Assembly: GCA_003165005.1 (NCBI GenBank)
Contig: PLSB01000065.1
Location: 158 to 34,232 of the forward strand
Reading direction: 5' to 3'
DNA from: Acidobacteriaceae bacterium
Lineage (GTDB): Bacteria > Acidobacteriota > Terriglobia > Terriglobales > Acidobacteriaceae
Length of the DNA stretch: 34,075 bases
Every line of letters begins with the position of its first letter. The first letter of the stretch is position 1. The notes below the pieces were generated by a model that was given only the letters and a program-made list of their open reading frames with translations, was not told the DNA's origin and made no database searches. The position numbers and the translations under genes were made by a program. Shown here one piece after another: positions 9,090 through 16,887 of the stretch.

Positions 9090-9749
9090 ATGAGGATCGT
9101 TTTCAAGCTTTTTGCTTTTTTGGTGGTTCTGTGTGCATTGGCGGGAGCCGGATGGGGAGGGTATTGGCTGTATCGCCATTACGCGCCGCCCGGGGGATCG
9201 GGCCGCAACATGGAGGTTCGCTTGCTCGCCCGGCACGGGGTGGACGCGCTGACGGACGCGACTTCGACGGTCGACATCCTCCCGGAAGGGGACGTGCGCG
9301 CCTACGTCGCGAGCGGCAACGCTCCCAGCGGCTGGAGATGGCTCCCCGTGGCCAATGGAGTAGAGCGGGAGGTGACCGGGAGCGCGCCGGCCGGCTCCGA
9401 CAACGAATACGTCTCGCGGACCAGCAACGGACAGATGTTTCTTCTGGCAGCCGACCAGCCGGACATGACGCTGACGCACGCGAGCGACATCCGTGCGTGG
9501 GGCGTGGATTCGGTCAGGGTAGAAAACTACGGGACTCCCGTGGTCGAGATCCATCTGGACCGGGCGGGCGGCGACCTGATGCACGATTTCACCCAGAAGT
9601 ACCTGAGGCACAGGATTGCCGTAGTCGTCGGCGGCCAGATTTGCGAAGTCGCCTTGATCCAAAGCCCCGTGAGGAGCGCGATCGAAGTCAGGCTCCCCGC
9701 CGGCCAGCAAGCCGAAGCCGAAAGCCTGCGGGATTCGCTGATGAAGTGA
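9090..9749 (+). CDS. Membrane-anchored protein resembling a SecD periplasmic (P1) domain
   Basis: 219 residues. A single N-terminal membrane segment (residues 4-27, 'VFKLFAFLVVLCALAGAGWGGYWL') leaves the rest outside the cytoplasm. Residues about 40-135 have the look of an 'ARHGVDAL...VYLL' module. Residues about 145-219 ('PVVEIHLDRAGGDLMHDFTQKYLRHRIAVVVGGQI' region, then 'LPAGQQAEAESLRDSL') resemble the P1 head of SecD, where 'FTxxNxGxxiAIvLDG' and 'eeAxxLaxxL' occur. It lacks the transmembrane bundle of SecD, so it is not a translocase itself. Assignment is by motif resemblance only. No partner gene is adjacent. Confidence 0.6.
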   Translation: MRIVFKLFAFLVVLCALAGAGWGGYWLYRHYAPPGGSGRNMEVRLLARHGVDALTDATSTVDILPEGDVRAYVASGNAPSGWRWLPVANGVEREVTGSAPAGSDNEYVSRTSNGQMFLLAADQPDMTLTHASDIRAWGVDSVRVENYGTPVVEIHLDRAGGDLMHDFTQKYLRHRIAVVVGGQICEVALIQSPVRSAIEVRLPAGQQAEAESLRDSLMK

Positions 9750-9758
9750 GCGATAGGA

Positions 9759-9786
9759 CAGCTTTCAGCCGTCAGCTCTCAGCTGC
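9759..9786. repeat. Heptamer array, four exact 7-nt units (CAGCTNN type)
   Basis: cagcttt, cagccgt, cagctct and cagctgc follow each other without gap, 9 bp after the stop of the SecD-like gene. The same YAGCTNN pattern returns near 19.7 kb and 20.4 kb. The rest of the 9750-9929 gap shows nothing recognisable apart from the ribosome-binding region of the next gene. Confidence 0.75.
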
Positions 9787-9929
9787 TTCGGGATCGTGCT
9801 GGTTGCGCTGCCAAGGTGTCCTCCCGGATTTTGTAACCGCCGCGTGATGAATTCCGTCTAAAATAGATAAGCCGCTGAAATGCAATCCACGAATGCGTCA
9901 GCCCTTCCTGTGCCTTAAGGATAATTTAC

Positions 9930-10874
9930 TTGCGTCTTCTTTTTGTCATTGCAAGCCTGGGTGTATCCCTTTGTATCCGCGCCGGGGCGTCGCCGGTTCC
10001 GAACTCCGGCGGGCTCGCCGGAACCCCGTCCGTATGTGCGGTCGCGGCTGATTCCGCGCCAGGACTCTCGGACTGCAACGTCACCTTAGACTCGGATTTC
10101 GCGTCCGGCGAAGTTTCTTACCAAGCTGCGCAATCCGATTCGGGAGCCAGTTCCAGCGGACAAAAGGCCAGCCCTGCACCGGCGCCCGATCCCAAGGCTC
10201 CCGTTGACGCGAACGGAAAACCCATTCCCCTCGAGCACAGACAGCCGCAGCGCATTCTCGGCTTTATGCCCAATTTCCGCTCTGTCTCCGCCGGAGCCAA
10301 ACCTCATCCACCCGGATGGAGGTACAACTTCACCGTTGCCACGCGCCAGGCCACAGATTACTCGTCGTTCATCTTTCTTGGTCTCACATCTCTCTCTGCC
10401 GAGGGCATCAACGAGCACCCGGTTCTCGGCAAGGGCATTGGCGGCTTTTATGCCTACACCTGGCGCGGCTTCCTCGATAAAACCGATGGCACTTATCTCT
10501 CCGCATGGCTCCTGCCCAGCTTGCTGCACCAGGACACCCGCTTCTATGCGCTGGGCGCCGGTCACAGCATCGTGGTCCGCAGCCTCTACGTGATCAGCCG
10601 GCAGGGCGTGGCGCGCACCTATGGCGGCCGCAATACGCCCAATTTTGCCGGACTCGGCGGCAAAGTCCTCACCCAGGTGGTCTCGCGCAACTACTACCCA
10701 ACCGGCGCAACCAGCTTTAGCGTTCTTGCCACCAAGTTTGGTTACTCCACGATGCGCGACGTGGCCTTCACCTCGATTCGCGAGTTTTATCCCGATATAG
10801 CGGCGTACGTCGTTCGCAAGCACCAGGCAAAGATGGCAGCCAAAACCGCGCGGGCCGATACGGCAGCTCACTGA
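9930..10874 (+). CDS. Exported acidobacterial-type protein of unknown function
   Basis: 314 residues from a TTG start at 9930, with AAGGA about eight bases upstream; the following signal peptide (MRLLFVIASLGVSLCIRAGA) supports this start. Residues about 60-95 form a Pro/Ala/Ser-rich linker. The conserved part begins 'QRILGFMPNFRSV' and continues with 'ATDYSSFIFLGLTSLS', 'TYLSAWLLPSLLHQDTRFYALG' and 'REFYPDIAAYV'. I recognise this as a lineage-typical acidobacterial exported protein, with hydrophobic segments that could be membrane-embedded in the outer envelope. No function is known to me. It appears monocistronic. Confidence 0.7.
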   Translation: MRLLFVIASLGVSLCIRAGASPVPNSGGLAGTPSVCAVAADSAPGLSDCNVTLDSDFASGEVSYQAAQSDSGASSSGQKASPAPAPDPKAPVDANGKPIPLEHRQPQRILGFMPNFRSVSAGAKPHPPGWRYNFTVATRQATDYSSFIFLGLTSLSAEGINEHPVLGKGIGGFYAYTWRGFLDKTDGTYLSAWLLPSLLHQDTRFYALGAGHSIVVRSLYVISRQGVARTYGGRNTPNFAGLGGKVLTQVVSRNYYPTGATSFSVLATKFGYSTMRDVAFTSIREFYPDIAAYVVRKHQAKMAAKTARADTAAH

Positions 10875-11011
10875 CGCAAGCGTTCGTTTCTCTACTGCGA
10901 TCGGATCGAATACCTCTCTCTGCAAGGACACTCTTCCTGCTGGCAAATCTCAGGTAAACTGCCACTCGAATTGCATTGACATCGAGTGCGGCATTGCCGC
11001 ACAATGAGGTT

Positions 11012-11371
11012 ATGCCCGTTCTTCTCCCGACTGTTGTGGAGACCAGTACTTTTCGGCGCAAAGCAGAAAAGCTACTCACAAGCGAAGAATACGACGACCT
11101 GCTGCTTTATCTTTCCAGGTATTACTCGGCAGGTGATGAGATCCCGGGCACGGGCGGCGTGCGCAAGCTCAGGTATGCAATAGGCGGGCGCGGAAAGTCT
11201 GGCGGAGTGAGGGCGATCTATTACTTCTTCGACGAGGTAAATCCCGTCCTTGCACTTTTCCTTTACGGGAAGAATGAACAGGCGAATCTAACGCCAGCAG
11301 AAAAGAAACTTGCAACATCTCTTGCGGCGGCAATGAAGGCGGAAGCAAAGGCCAGGAGGGCGAAGCAATGA
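11012..11371 (+). CDS. Type II toxin, RelE/HigB family
   Basis: 119 residues from the ATG at 11012; a longer TTG-started reading at 10976 is less likely. The core 'GDEIPGTGGVRKLRYAIGGRGKSGGVRAIYYFFDEVNPVLALFLYGKNEQANLTPAE' region matches the RelE-like toxins paired with HigA/NadS-type antitoxins: 'GtgGvRKlR' strand, 'GGvRaiYy' strand and 'lyaKNeqaNLt' C-terminal motif. Such toxins cleave mRNA at the ribosome. The stop overlaps the antitoxin start by 4 nt (ATGA at 11368-11371), giving a toxin-first order as in higBA. The Lys/Ala-rich C-terminus is ordinary for the family. Confidence 0.85.
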   Translation: MPVLLPTVVETSTFRRKAEKLLTSEEYDDLLLYLSRYYSAGDEIPGTGGVRKLRYAIGGRGKSGGVRAIYYFFDEVNPVLALFLYGKNEQANLTPAEKKLATSLAAAMKAEAKARRAKQ

Positions 11372-11670
11372 AGCGCAAAAGCATTGGCCCCGAGTTGATT
11401 GAATCCATGAAAGAGGCACTTGCCATCGTTCAAGGCAAGGTGAAGCCGGCCCGCGTTACCACTTTCAAGCCATCCCTTGCCTTGGAGATTCGCAAAATCC
11501 GCCTTGCCACCGGATTGAGCCGCGCCGAATTTTGCCGCCGTTATGCGCTCGACGCGCGCGCCCTGCAAGACTGGGAACAGGGCCGCCGCCGCCCCGACCG
11601 CGCGGCGCGGGCTTACCTCACTGTGATTGCAAAAAGGCCGAAGGCCGTTGAGGAGGCGCTGGCGAGCTGA
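11368..11670 (+). CDS. Type II antitoxin with helix-turn-helix domain (HigA/NadS-like)
   Basis: 100 residues. After an N-terminal 'GPELIESMKEALAIVQGK' helix, a Cro/C1-type HTH occupies about residues 42-92 ('IRKIRLATGLSRAEFCRRYALDARALQDWEQGRRRPDRAARAYL' region). The sequence 'LqdWEqGrrrPdraArayL' is typical of NadS-type antitoxins. It should neutralise the overlapping upstream toxin and autoregulate the operon. The 4-nt overlap indicates translational coupling. Confidence 0.87.
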   Translation: MKRKSIGPELIESMKEALAIVQGKVKPARVTTFKPSLALEIRKIRLATGLSRAEFCRRYALDARALQDWEQGRRRPDRAARAYLTVIAKRPKAVEEALAS

Positions 11671-11703
11671 GATCTTTTGGCGCTGAAACAGATAAAGCAA
11701 CTC

Positions 11704-12567
11704 TCAGCCGTCAACTTCATCGGATTCATCGGGCTCGTGCTGGTAGCGGCGCCACGGCTTCCCGGCAGCGTCGCGCTCGGCACACCAGCCAAGCGGAAGA
11801 TCAGCCAGATCCTTGAGCGATGGATCGTCGTCGACCGGGTGGTGCATGCAGGAGAGAACTCCACCGCTTTCGGACATGCTGTCGCCGAGGAATTGCCACG
11901 CACCATCATCGGCATCGTGCGAAACATAAGTGACCGGCTCTGCGCCTTGCTGGACAGCTCTCGAGAGGTACGCCCCCGTGTGCGGCGGATCGGGAAAGGC
12001 CCAGTCCCGGAATTTGCCGGCTTCCTCCACTGAGTCCCAGAATTCCTTTTCCACTTCAGTGAATTCATATCCGGGTTGCATAAGAGGCTGGGCGAACCTT
12101 GAGTCGAATCCTTCTTCTCCTGGAAATCTGTTTTCAAGATCCGGATAAACGACCTGCAATACTGGATAGTCTGTCCTCCCGTAATACCAATTTGCCCAAT
12201 TCATCAGGTGTTTCACCCATCTCGCATCCACAGGGCGAAGTTCGCAGTCGACGTTCCCGAGCAAGTCAGCGTGGCGCCCCTTCGTCAGATCGGCCCCGTC
12301 GCGCAGGCGTCGTGCGGCCTCGTTCAGGCAACTTTGAGCCACTTTGAACTTCAGCCCCACAGTGATGAGGTCGGGCTTGCCGCAGGTGTCATAGACGCCG
12401 ATAGAGTAGGTCCAACTTGGATCTTCACTGCAGTGTCTACCGACCGAGATGATCGAGCATCCATACTCCTCGATCTGGCAGATGGTTCGCTCATCCGCCG
12501 GATCGAGTTCAGTCGCTCTCCACTTGCGTGTGCGCTCGGTTTGAAACTTCATTGTGTGATCGGTCAA
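11704..12567 (-). CDS. DUF4262-domain protein with DUF2185/Imm33-like C-terminus
   Basis: 287 residues. Residues about 20-160 match DUF4262: 'IEEYGCSIISVGRH', 'PSWTYSIGVYDTCGKPDLITVGL' and 'ARWVKHLMNWANWYYG'. Residues about 210-275 ('VTYVSHDADDGAWQFLGDS', then 'SLKDLADLPLGWCAERD') resemble DUF2185, which I recall being renamed an Imm33-type immunity domain. No signal peptide or membrane segment is present. Both domains recur in polymorphic-toxin immunity settings, but no toxin gene is adjacent and the role is inference. The gene is convergent with the toxin-antitoxin pair (33 bp between stops). An alternative ATG start lies five codons downstream, at 12552. Confidence 0.75.
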   Translation of the reverse strand: MTDHTMKFQTERTRKWRATELDPADERTICQIEEYGCSIISVGRHCSEDPSWTYSIGVYDTCGKPDLITVGLKFKVAQSCLNEAARRLRDGADLTKGRHADLLGNVDCELRPVDARWVKHLMNWANWYYGRTDYPVLQVVYPDLENRFPGEEGFDSRFAQPLMQPGYEFTEVEKEFWDSVEEAGKFRDWAFPDPPHTGAYLSRAVQQGAEPVTYVSHDADDGAWQFLGDSMSESGGVLSCMHHPVDDDPSLKDLADLPLGWCAERDAAGKPWRRYQHEPDESDEVDG

Positions 12568-12645
12568 GAAACACCCAATTCAACTCACACGCATGATACT
12601 CCACAACCGTGCGAGCGGACCGCCTTGTTCGATAGACTCTCTCCC

Positions 12646-13386
12646 ATGGCATCGAAGAAGTCTCCCGCACCCGCCGCCCTTCCCTACTTCCGTCCCGAAG
12701 CTCTTACCTTTCTGCGCTCGCTCGCACGGCACAACGATCGCGCGTGGTTTCAGCCACGCAAGGCGCAGTTTGAAGCCGAGCTGCGCGAGCCGATGCTGGC
12801 CGTCGTGCGCAAAATTACCGACGCCATGGTGGACTTTGCGCCCAACCACGTGCGCCCGGCGGAGAAATCCGTCTTCCGCATCTATCGCGACACGCGCTTC
12901 AGCGCCGACAAGCGGCCCTACAAGACCCACGTGGCCGCGTGGTGGTCGTACCAGGGATTCGAGAAGACCTCGGGCGCGGGCTACTACTTCCACGTGAGCC
13001 CGAAGGAAGTGATCGTCGCCGCCGGCTCCTACATGCCCGACAAGGATCAACTCGCCGCCATCCGCCGCTGGCTGCTCGATCATCATGAGGAGTTCCGCAA
13101 GCTCCTCCGCAGCCCGAAGGTGCGGAAGCTCTATGACGAGTTCGAAGGAAATCCGTTGGTCCGCCCCCCGAAGGGGTTTCCATGCGAGCATCCGGGGATG
13201 GACCTGATCCGCTGCCGCCAGTGGGGACTGGCCGCGGAGCTGCCCGCAAAGGCCGCGCTCAAAAAAGACTTCGCCGACGTCGTGATCCGCTATTTCAAGG
13301 TGGCCGCGCCGGTGGTCGATGCGCTCAACACGCCGCTGGCCGCGGCCTCGGTGCCGAAGAAGCGCGTGCTCTTCGGACTGCGCTGA
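12646..13386 (+). CDS. DUF2461 (TIGR02453) family protein
   Basis: 246 residues from ATG 12646. Family signatures are 'FRPEALTFLRSLARHNDRAWFQPRKAQFE' at the N-terminus, 'SVFRIYRDTRFSADKRPYKTHVAAWW' in the middle, 'GYYFHVSPKEVIVAAGSYMP', and 'RPPKGFPCEHPGMDLIRCRQWG' towards the end. This is a widespread uncharacterised soluble family and the length is normal. No biochemical function is established to my knowledge. A longer in-frame extension upstream runs antisense through the DUF4262 gene and is rejected as coding. A palindromic repeat element follows 24 bp after the stop. Confidence 0.88.
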   Translation: MASKKSPAPAALPYFRPEALTFLRSLARHNDRAWFQPRKAQFEAELREPMLAVVRKITDAMVDFAPNHVRPAEKSVFRIYRDTRFSADKRPYKTHVAAWWSYQGFEKTSGAGYYFHVSPKEVIVAAGSYMPDKDQLAAIRRWLLDHHEEFRKLLRSPKVRKLYDEFEGNPLVRPPKGFPCEHPGMDLIRCRQWGLAAELPAKAALKKDFADVVIRYFKVAAPVVDALNTPLAAASVPKKRVLFGLR

Positions 13387-13410
13387 GTCATCGCTCTCGC
13401 GAGCATCCCG

Positions 13411-13544
13411 AGTGGAAATCGTCCGGCCCTACGGGGCGGAGAGGTCTGCGGGATTGCGTTCCCAGGGTTCCGTCCGCTAGGGCGGACTTCACCCTGGGCT
13501 ATTTTCGGCCGCTCCTCCGGAGCGGAGGTCCGGGGCTTTCCACT
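13411..13544. repeat. 134-bp element with terminal inverted repeats and nested hairpins
   Basis: agtggaaa (13411-13418) and tttccact (13537-13544) form terminal inverted repeats. Inside are nested stems: cccagggt (13461-13468) with accctggg (13491-13498) enclosing gtccgc/gcggac (13472-13477/13482-13487), and ccgctcc/ggagcgg (13509-13515/13519-13525). No coding sequence is present. It looks like a REP- or MITE-type interspersed element, compatible with the element near 33.1 kb in general style. Confidence 0.7.
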
Positions 13545-13838
13545 TGGCTGAACCCGCGCCAAATGCGGGTTTCAGGGGCCCGGGAGGCCAAAAACCGGCA
13601 AAAATCGGCGTTTCCCCCACAAAAACCCAAGAAAATTGTGGAAATCAGGCATTTTTAGATTGACTTTCACTACCTTCAAGCCGCATTGTTACCTTCGGCA
13701 GGGTTCTTCGTAGCCGCATGAACACAGGGGTTCCGCGCACTTGAGTCCCATCGACCACCCACCATGCGGTATTCACACAGCAGGCGGAAGCCCACCACAC
13801 CGGCGGCCCGAAGGGCTCGCACAGAAGGAGACATACTC

Positions 13839-14135
13839 ATGGCAACAGGACTGACCAAGACAGCGCTGACTCGGCAATTGGCCGAAAAGCTCGAACTGAC
13901 CAACAAGCAGGTTGCGGCCTTCCTCGATCTGCTGGCTGAGACCGCGATCAAGGAAACCAAGAAGAATGGCGTCTTTGTGATTCCCGGGATCGGACGCCTG
14001 GTGAAGGCAGAGCGCAAGGCTCGCATCGGCCGCAACCCCCAAACCGGAGAGGCCATCAAGATCAAGGCCAAGACCGTGGTGAAGTTCCGCGTGGCCAAGG
14101 CCGCCAAGGACACGATCGCCCCTCCGAAGAAGTAG
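13839..14135 (+). CDS. HU-family DNA-binding protein
   Basis: 98 residues, starting at ATG 13839 with GAAGGAG eight bases upstream. Typical HU/IHF features are 'LTKTALTRQLAEKLELTNKQVAAFLDLLAETAIKE' for the helical N-terminus, 'VFVIPGIGRLVKAERKARIGRNPQTGE' for the beta region leading into the DNA-binding arm, and 'AKTVVKFRVAKAAKD' at the end, where the final strand and helix pack. HU dimers bend and compact DNA. The C-terminal tail is short and basic. A strong terminator follows. The spacing and isolated position suggest a monocistronic, well-expressed gene. Confidence 0.93.
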   Translation: MATGLTKTALTRQLAEKLELTNKQVAAFLDLLAETAIKETKKNGVFVIPGIGRLVKAERKARIGRNPQTGEAIKIKAKTVVKFRVAKAAKDTIAPPKK

Positions 14136-14163
14136 CATTCCCCGGACTGCCGCTACGGCAACG

Positions 14164-14198
14164 CGCAAAAGGGAGAGCCTCGTGCTCTCCCTTTTGCG
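14164..14198 (+). terminator. Strong rho-independent terminator after the HU gene
   Basis: Bases 14164-14178 and 14184-14198 form a 15-bp perfect stem with a 5-nt loop. The arms contain AAAA and TTTT, so the structure could terminate both the HU gene and the convergent methyltransferase gene that stops at 14277. Confidence 0.85.
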
Positions 14199-14276
14199 TA
14201 TCCGCTTGCGTATCCGCGCTTCGTGCCGCGCAGCAGATTCCCGCACCCCGGCCGGATCGGCAAGCACGGGGCCCGA

Positions 14277-15143
14277 TCATGCCGCGTTTGCTTTGGCTTC
14301 TTTGCGCGGCAGAAGCGCATACGCAATCAGTGCCAAGCCAAAAGCAATCAGCAGCGCCTTGGGAACGGCCAGATGGAGGCCGAAGCGCACGATCGGCGCC
14401 ACGGCCAAGAATACGACCGTGGGAATCGGAGCTTTCATCAATCCCCTCACCACCATCGAAAGCACAAAGGTCGCCAATATGAATTGGAGCATCAGCCATT
14501 TGTCGTAGCTCCACGACAGAAACGCAAACGCAATGAAGATTCCGATTGGATTCAGTTCGGTGATTATTGCGTTTAGCCAATGCGGGCGCGCTGCCACGGC
14601 GGGAAGATTGGAGCGCAGGCGCGGCCAAAGCCGCGGCACGGCACGCAGATACTCCCGGTACGGCTCGCCGAGCTTTGCCGCGAGAAACGCCTCTTCGCCC
14701 AGGATCAGGCGCTGAAAATGGATCGTGAAGAGAACGATGGTAAAGAGCGTGCCCGAGGGCGGCATCAGCAGGCAAATCGCCAGCATCATGAACCACCCGC
14801 CCAGGTAGAGCGGATTGCGCACGTAGCGGAACGGTCCGGCCGCCATCACCGCGCCGCCCTGCATGTCCTCGTGGTGCACCACGCCGTAGCCAAGGTAGGC
14901 AGTGCCCCACACGCGCAACACCATGCCAATTGCCGCGGCCAGCGCACCCGCCACAATCACCACCGGCGCCGCCACGCCAAAGCTGGCAATGCCCAGGCGA
15001 CCGATTTCCATGGCCAGCCACGCCAGCGTGGAAATTCGCCGGCTCCAATCGAACGGCCCCAGCCACGGCGCCCAAAAACCAAGAAAGATGATGACGATTT
15101 GAATCCACATCCGCAGGCGAAACTCGATTGCGCTTGCTTTCAT
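14277..15143 (-). CDS. Isoprenylcysteine carboxylmethyltransferase-like membrane protein
   Basis: 288 residues from the ATG at 15143, which has GGGAG upstream; a longer start at 15182 is possible. At least seven hydrophobic segments are visible, for example 'MWIQIVIIFLGFWAPWL', 'APVVIVAGALAAAIGMVL', 'LFTIVLFTIHF' and 'IGIFIAFAFLSW'. 'AAGPFRYVRNPLYLGGWFMML' followed by 'GEPYREYLRAVPRLWPRL' is the SAM-binding signature of the ICMT/PEMT (phospholipid methyltransferase-like) fold. The substrate in bacteria is generally unknown. The extra C-terminal membrane segments after the catalytic core are notable but not unique. It is convergent with the HU gene. Confidence 0.82.
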   Translation of the reverse strand: MKASAIEFRLRMWIQIVIIFLGFWAPWLGPFDWSRRISTLAWLAMEIGRLGIASFGVAAPVVIVAGALAAAIGMVLRVWGTAYLGYGVVHHEDMQGGAVMAAGPFRYVRNPLYLGGWFMMLAICLLMPPSGTLFTIVLFTIHFQRLILGEEAFLAAKLGEPYREYLRAVPRLWPRLRSNLPAVAARPHWLNAIITELNPIGIFIAFAFLSWSYDKWLMLQFILATFVLSMVVRGLMKAPIPTVVFLAVAPIVRFGLHLAVPKALLIAFGLALIAYALLPRKEAKANAA

Positions 15144-15314
15144 GCCGTTCTCCCGCCGGGATGGCCGTATGGAGCCTGCCATCCTCTTTCAAGAGTACGC
15201 AATCGGGCGCGGCAAAGGTTTGCGCCGTTGCCGCGCATCGCACGGCGAGTCGAATCGAGAGTAAAATGCTCTCAATTTCAAGGCCTCAGCTTAAGCTGCG
15301 CGAGAGGAAGGGCG

Positions 15315-15983
15315 ATGAAAGCACTTTGTACGGGGATTCTGATGCTCTTGCTCGGCGGCTTGGCGGCCGCGGGCCAAAGCTCCCAAGGGCAAACCGCCGC
15401 GCCCAGCCTGGACGAACAGGTTTTCAGAGCCATCGAGAATGCCGATTCCGCGGCCCTTGCGCAACTGCTGGCCCAGGGAGCACGCGTCGACGCGCAAAAC
15501 GATCATGGCTACACGCCGCTGATGGCCGCTGTGGGCCTGGGCCATACAGAGATGGTGAAGCTGTTGCTTGATCATGGAGCAAACCCAGCCCTGAGCGACA
15601 AAACCGGCCGCACCGCTCTGCACTATGCGGCAATGACCGGAAATCTCGAGGCCGCAAAGCTGTTGCTCGACAAAACCGCGCCCGTGAACGCGAAAGACAA
15701 CGATGGATTTACGCCGCTGATGTACAGCATCGTTTCGCACAACCTGGAGCTGGTGAACCTGCTGCTTGATAAGGGCGCCGACGTGGAGGCGCACGACCCG
15801 CGCGGCTTTACGCCGTTGATGGCGGCCGCGGGCGGGGGATTCGCCGACATCGTGAAGACCCTTCTCGATCACGGCGCGGGCGTGAACGACAAGAGCCATG
15901 ACGGAACCACGGCGCTGAAACTCGCCACCGGCAGCAACCACACCGGCGTTGCCGATTTGTTGCGGGCAAAAGGTGCGCAATAG
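15315..15983 (+). CDS. Exported ankyrin-repeat protein
   Basis: 222 residues from ATG 15315, with GAGAGGAAGGG upstream. A signal peptide (MKALCTGILMLLLGGLAAAG) precedes about five ankyrin repeats between residues 35 and 220; clear examples are 'HGYTPLMAAVGLGHTEMVKLL' and 'GRTALHYAAMTGNLEAAKLL'. Ankyrin repeats mediate protein-protein contact, here in the periplasm or outside the cell. No enzymatic domain is present. It is convergent with the lipoprotein gene, with 19 bp between stops. Confidence 0.9.
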   Translation: MKALCTGILMLLLGGLAAAGQSSQGQTAAPSLDEQVFRAIENADSAALAQLLAQGARVDAQNDHGYTPLMAAVGLGHTEMVKLLLDHGANPALSDKTGRTALHYAAMTGNLEAAKLLLDKTAPVNAKDNDGFTPLMYSIVSHNLELVNLLLDKGADVEAHDPRGFTPLMAAAGGGFADIVKTLLDHGAGVNDKSHDGTTALKLATGSNHTGVADLLRAKGAQ

Positions 15984-16002
15984 CGCACTGCGCTCGAGCG
16001 CG

Positions 16003-16887
16003 TTACTTGAGTTGCCGGATGGTGGTTCCTTCGGGAATCTTCACCTGGAACTGGTCGTCCGTGACGGGGACATTCTCCTGCACGTCATCTACGGTGAGCA
16101 CCAGCTGGATTCCCTCCTGCGGGCGCTTGATGGTTATCTTTGAGGGATACTTGACGGCGCCGAATTGTATGTAGTTGCTATAGCGAATCTGCGTTTCCAG
16201 GTTGCCTTCGCTGTCGTAAACGTCCTGGTCGTAAGGCAGCATGTCGTCGCGATGAAACGTGATGACACGCAGCGGCAGTTTCTCCGGACCTGCCTTCGGC
16301 TGCATCACGCTCAGGGTGTATTCCTGCTCGATGTAGAGATGCTTCCGGGCCGGGTCTTCGATCGTCTCCGCATCGCCAGCCACCATGTACTCGTTGCCGG
16401 AGTCCAGCCCACGCACCGCAATGGCATCGAGGAAGAAATCGGGACGGAGATTGTAGAAGGGATGTTCGGGATCCTTCTCCTTGACCGAGCTGGTGCCTTC
16501 AAATGCCAGTTTCTCGGGCGGGATGACCAGTGTAAAACGGTTGCCGTCGCTCGCCGTGTCAAAGATTTTTATGGCAAAATCGGTGCCGACAACGCGCAAC
16601 TTGTTCGGTTTGCGCATGATAATGATGCCGCGGACCGTAGGCTCGTCCTTCTCCAGGCCCTGGGCTGTCTTGAGCTCCGTGGCTTGAATTTCCACCTTGG
16701 CCGTCATCGTGTTCAGCGCGTCCCAACGTTGGTTGAGCTGACCAACCAGTTCCTGGGGCGTCGCCGTTTGCACAGTCTTGGGCCTCGGCACCGGCAGATG
16801 GCGCGTGGTGGGCAAGAGCGAACATCCCGCAAGCAGGAGCGGAAGAGCCAGCGCCGCGGCGCAGCCGGAACGATGCGCGATCTTCAC
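16003..16887 (-). CDS. Lipoprotein with LolA/LolB-like fold (DUF4292-type)
   Basis: 294 residues from a GTG start that overlaps the mltG stop (GTGA). The lipobox 'LLLAGCSLLP' places the lipidated Cys at residue 22. The rest ('LNQRWDALNTMTAKVEIQATEL', 'GIIIMRKPNKLRVVG', 'LRPDFFLDAI', then 'GAVKYPSKITIKRP' and 'DDQFQVKIPEG') has the pattern of half-barrel lipoprotein carriers such as LolA/LolB and DUF4292 proteins. A role in outer-membrane lipoprotein or lipid handling is inferred from the fold pattern only. The translational coupling to mltG suggests co-expression with cell-wall enzymes. Confidence 0.75.
   Translation of the reverse strand: MKIAHRSGCAAALALPLLLAGCSLLPTTRHLPVPRPKTVQTATPQELVGQLNQRWDALNTMTAKVEIQATELKTAQGLEKDEPTVRGIIIMRKPNKLRVVGTDFAIKIFDTASDGNRFTLVIPPEKLAFEGTSSVKEKDPEHPFYNLRPDFFLDAIAVRGLDSGNEYMVAGDAETIEDPARKHLYIEQEYTLSVMQPKAGPEKLPLRVITFHRDDMLPYDQDVYDSEGNLETQIRYSNYIQFGAVKYPSKITIKRPQEGIQLVLTVDDVQENVPVTDDQFQVKIPEGTTIRQLK

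Noticed and set aside
12208-12645. Upstream extension of the DUF2461 frame
   Set aside because: It overlaps the DUF4262 gene on the other strand, and family similarity begins only after the ATG at 12646.
13660-13691. TTGACT as -35 of the HU promoter
   Set aside because: No acceptable -10 hexamer lies 16-18 bp downstream.
14580-15314. Upstream extension of the ankyrin frame
   Set aside because: It runs antisense through the methyltransferase gene; the ATG at 15315 has a ribosome-binding site and a signal peptide.
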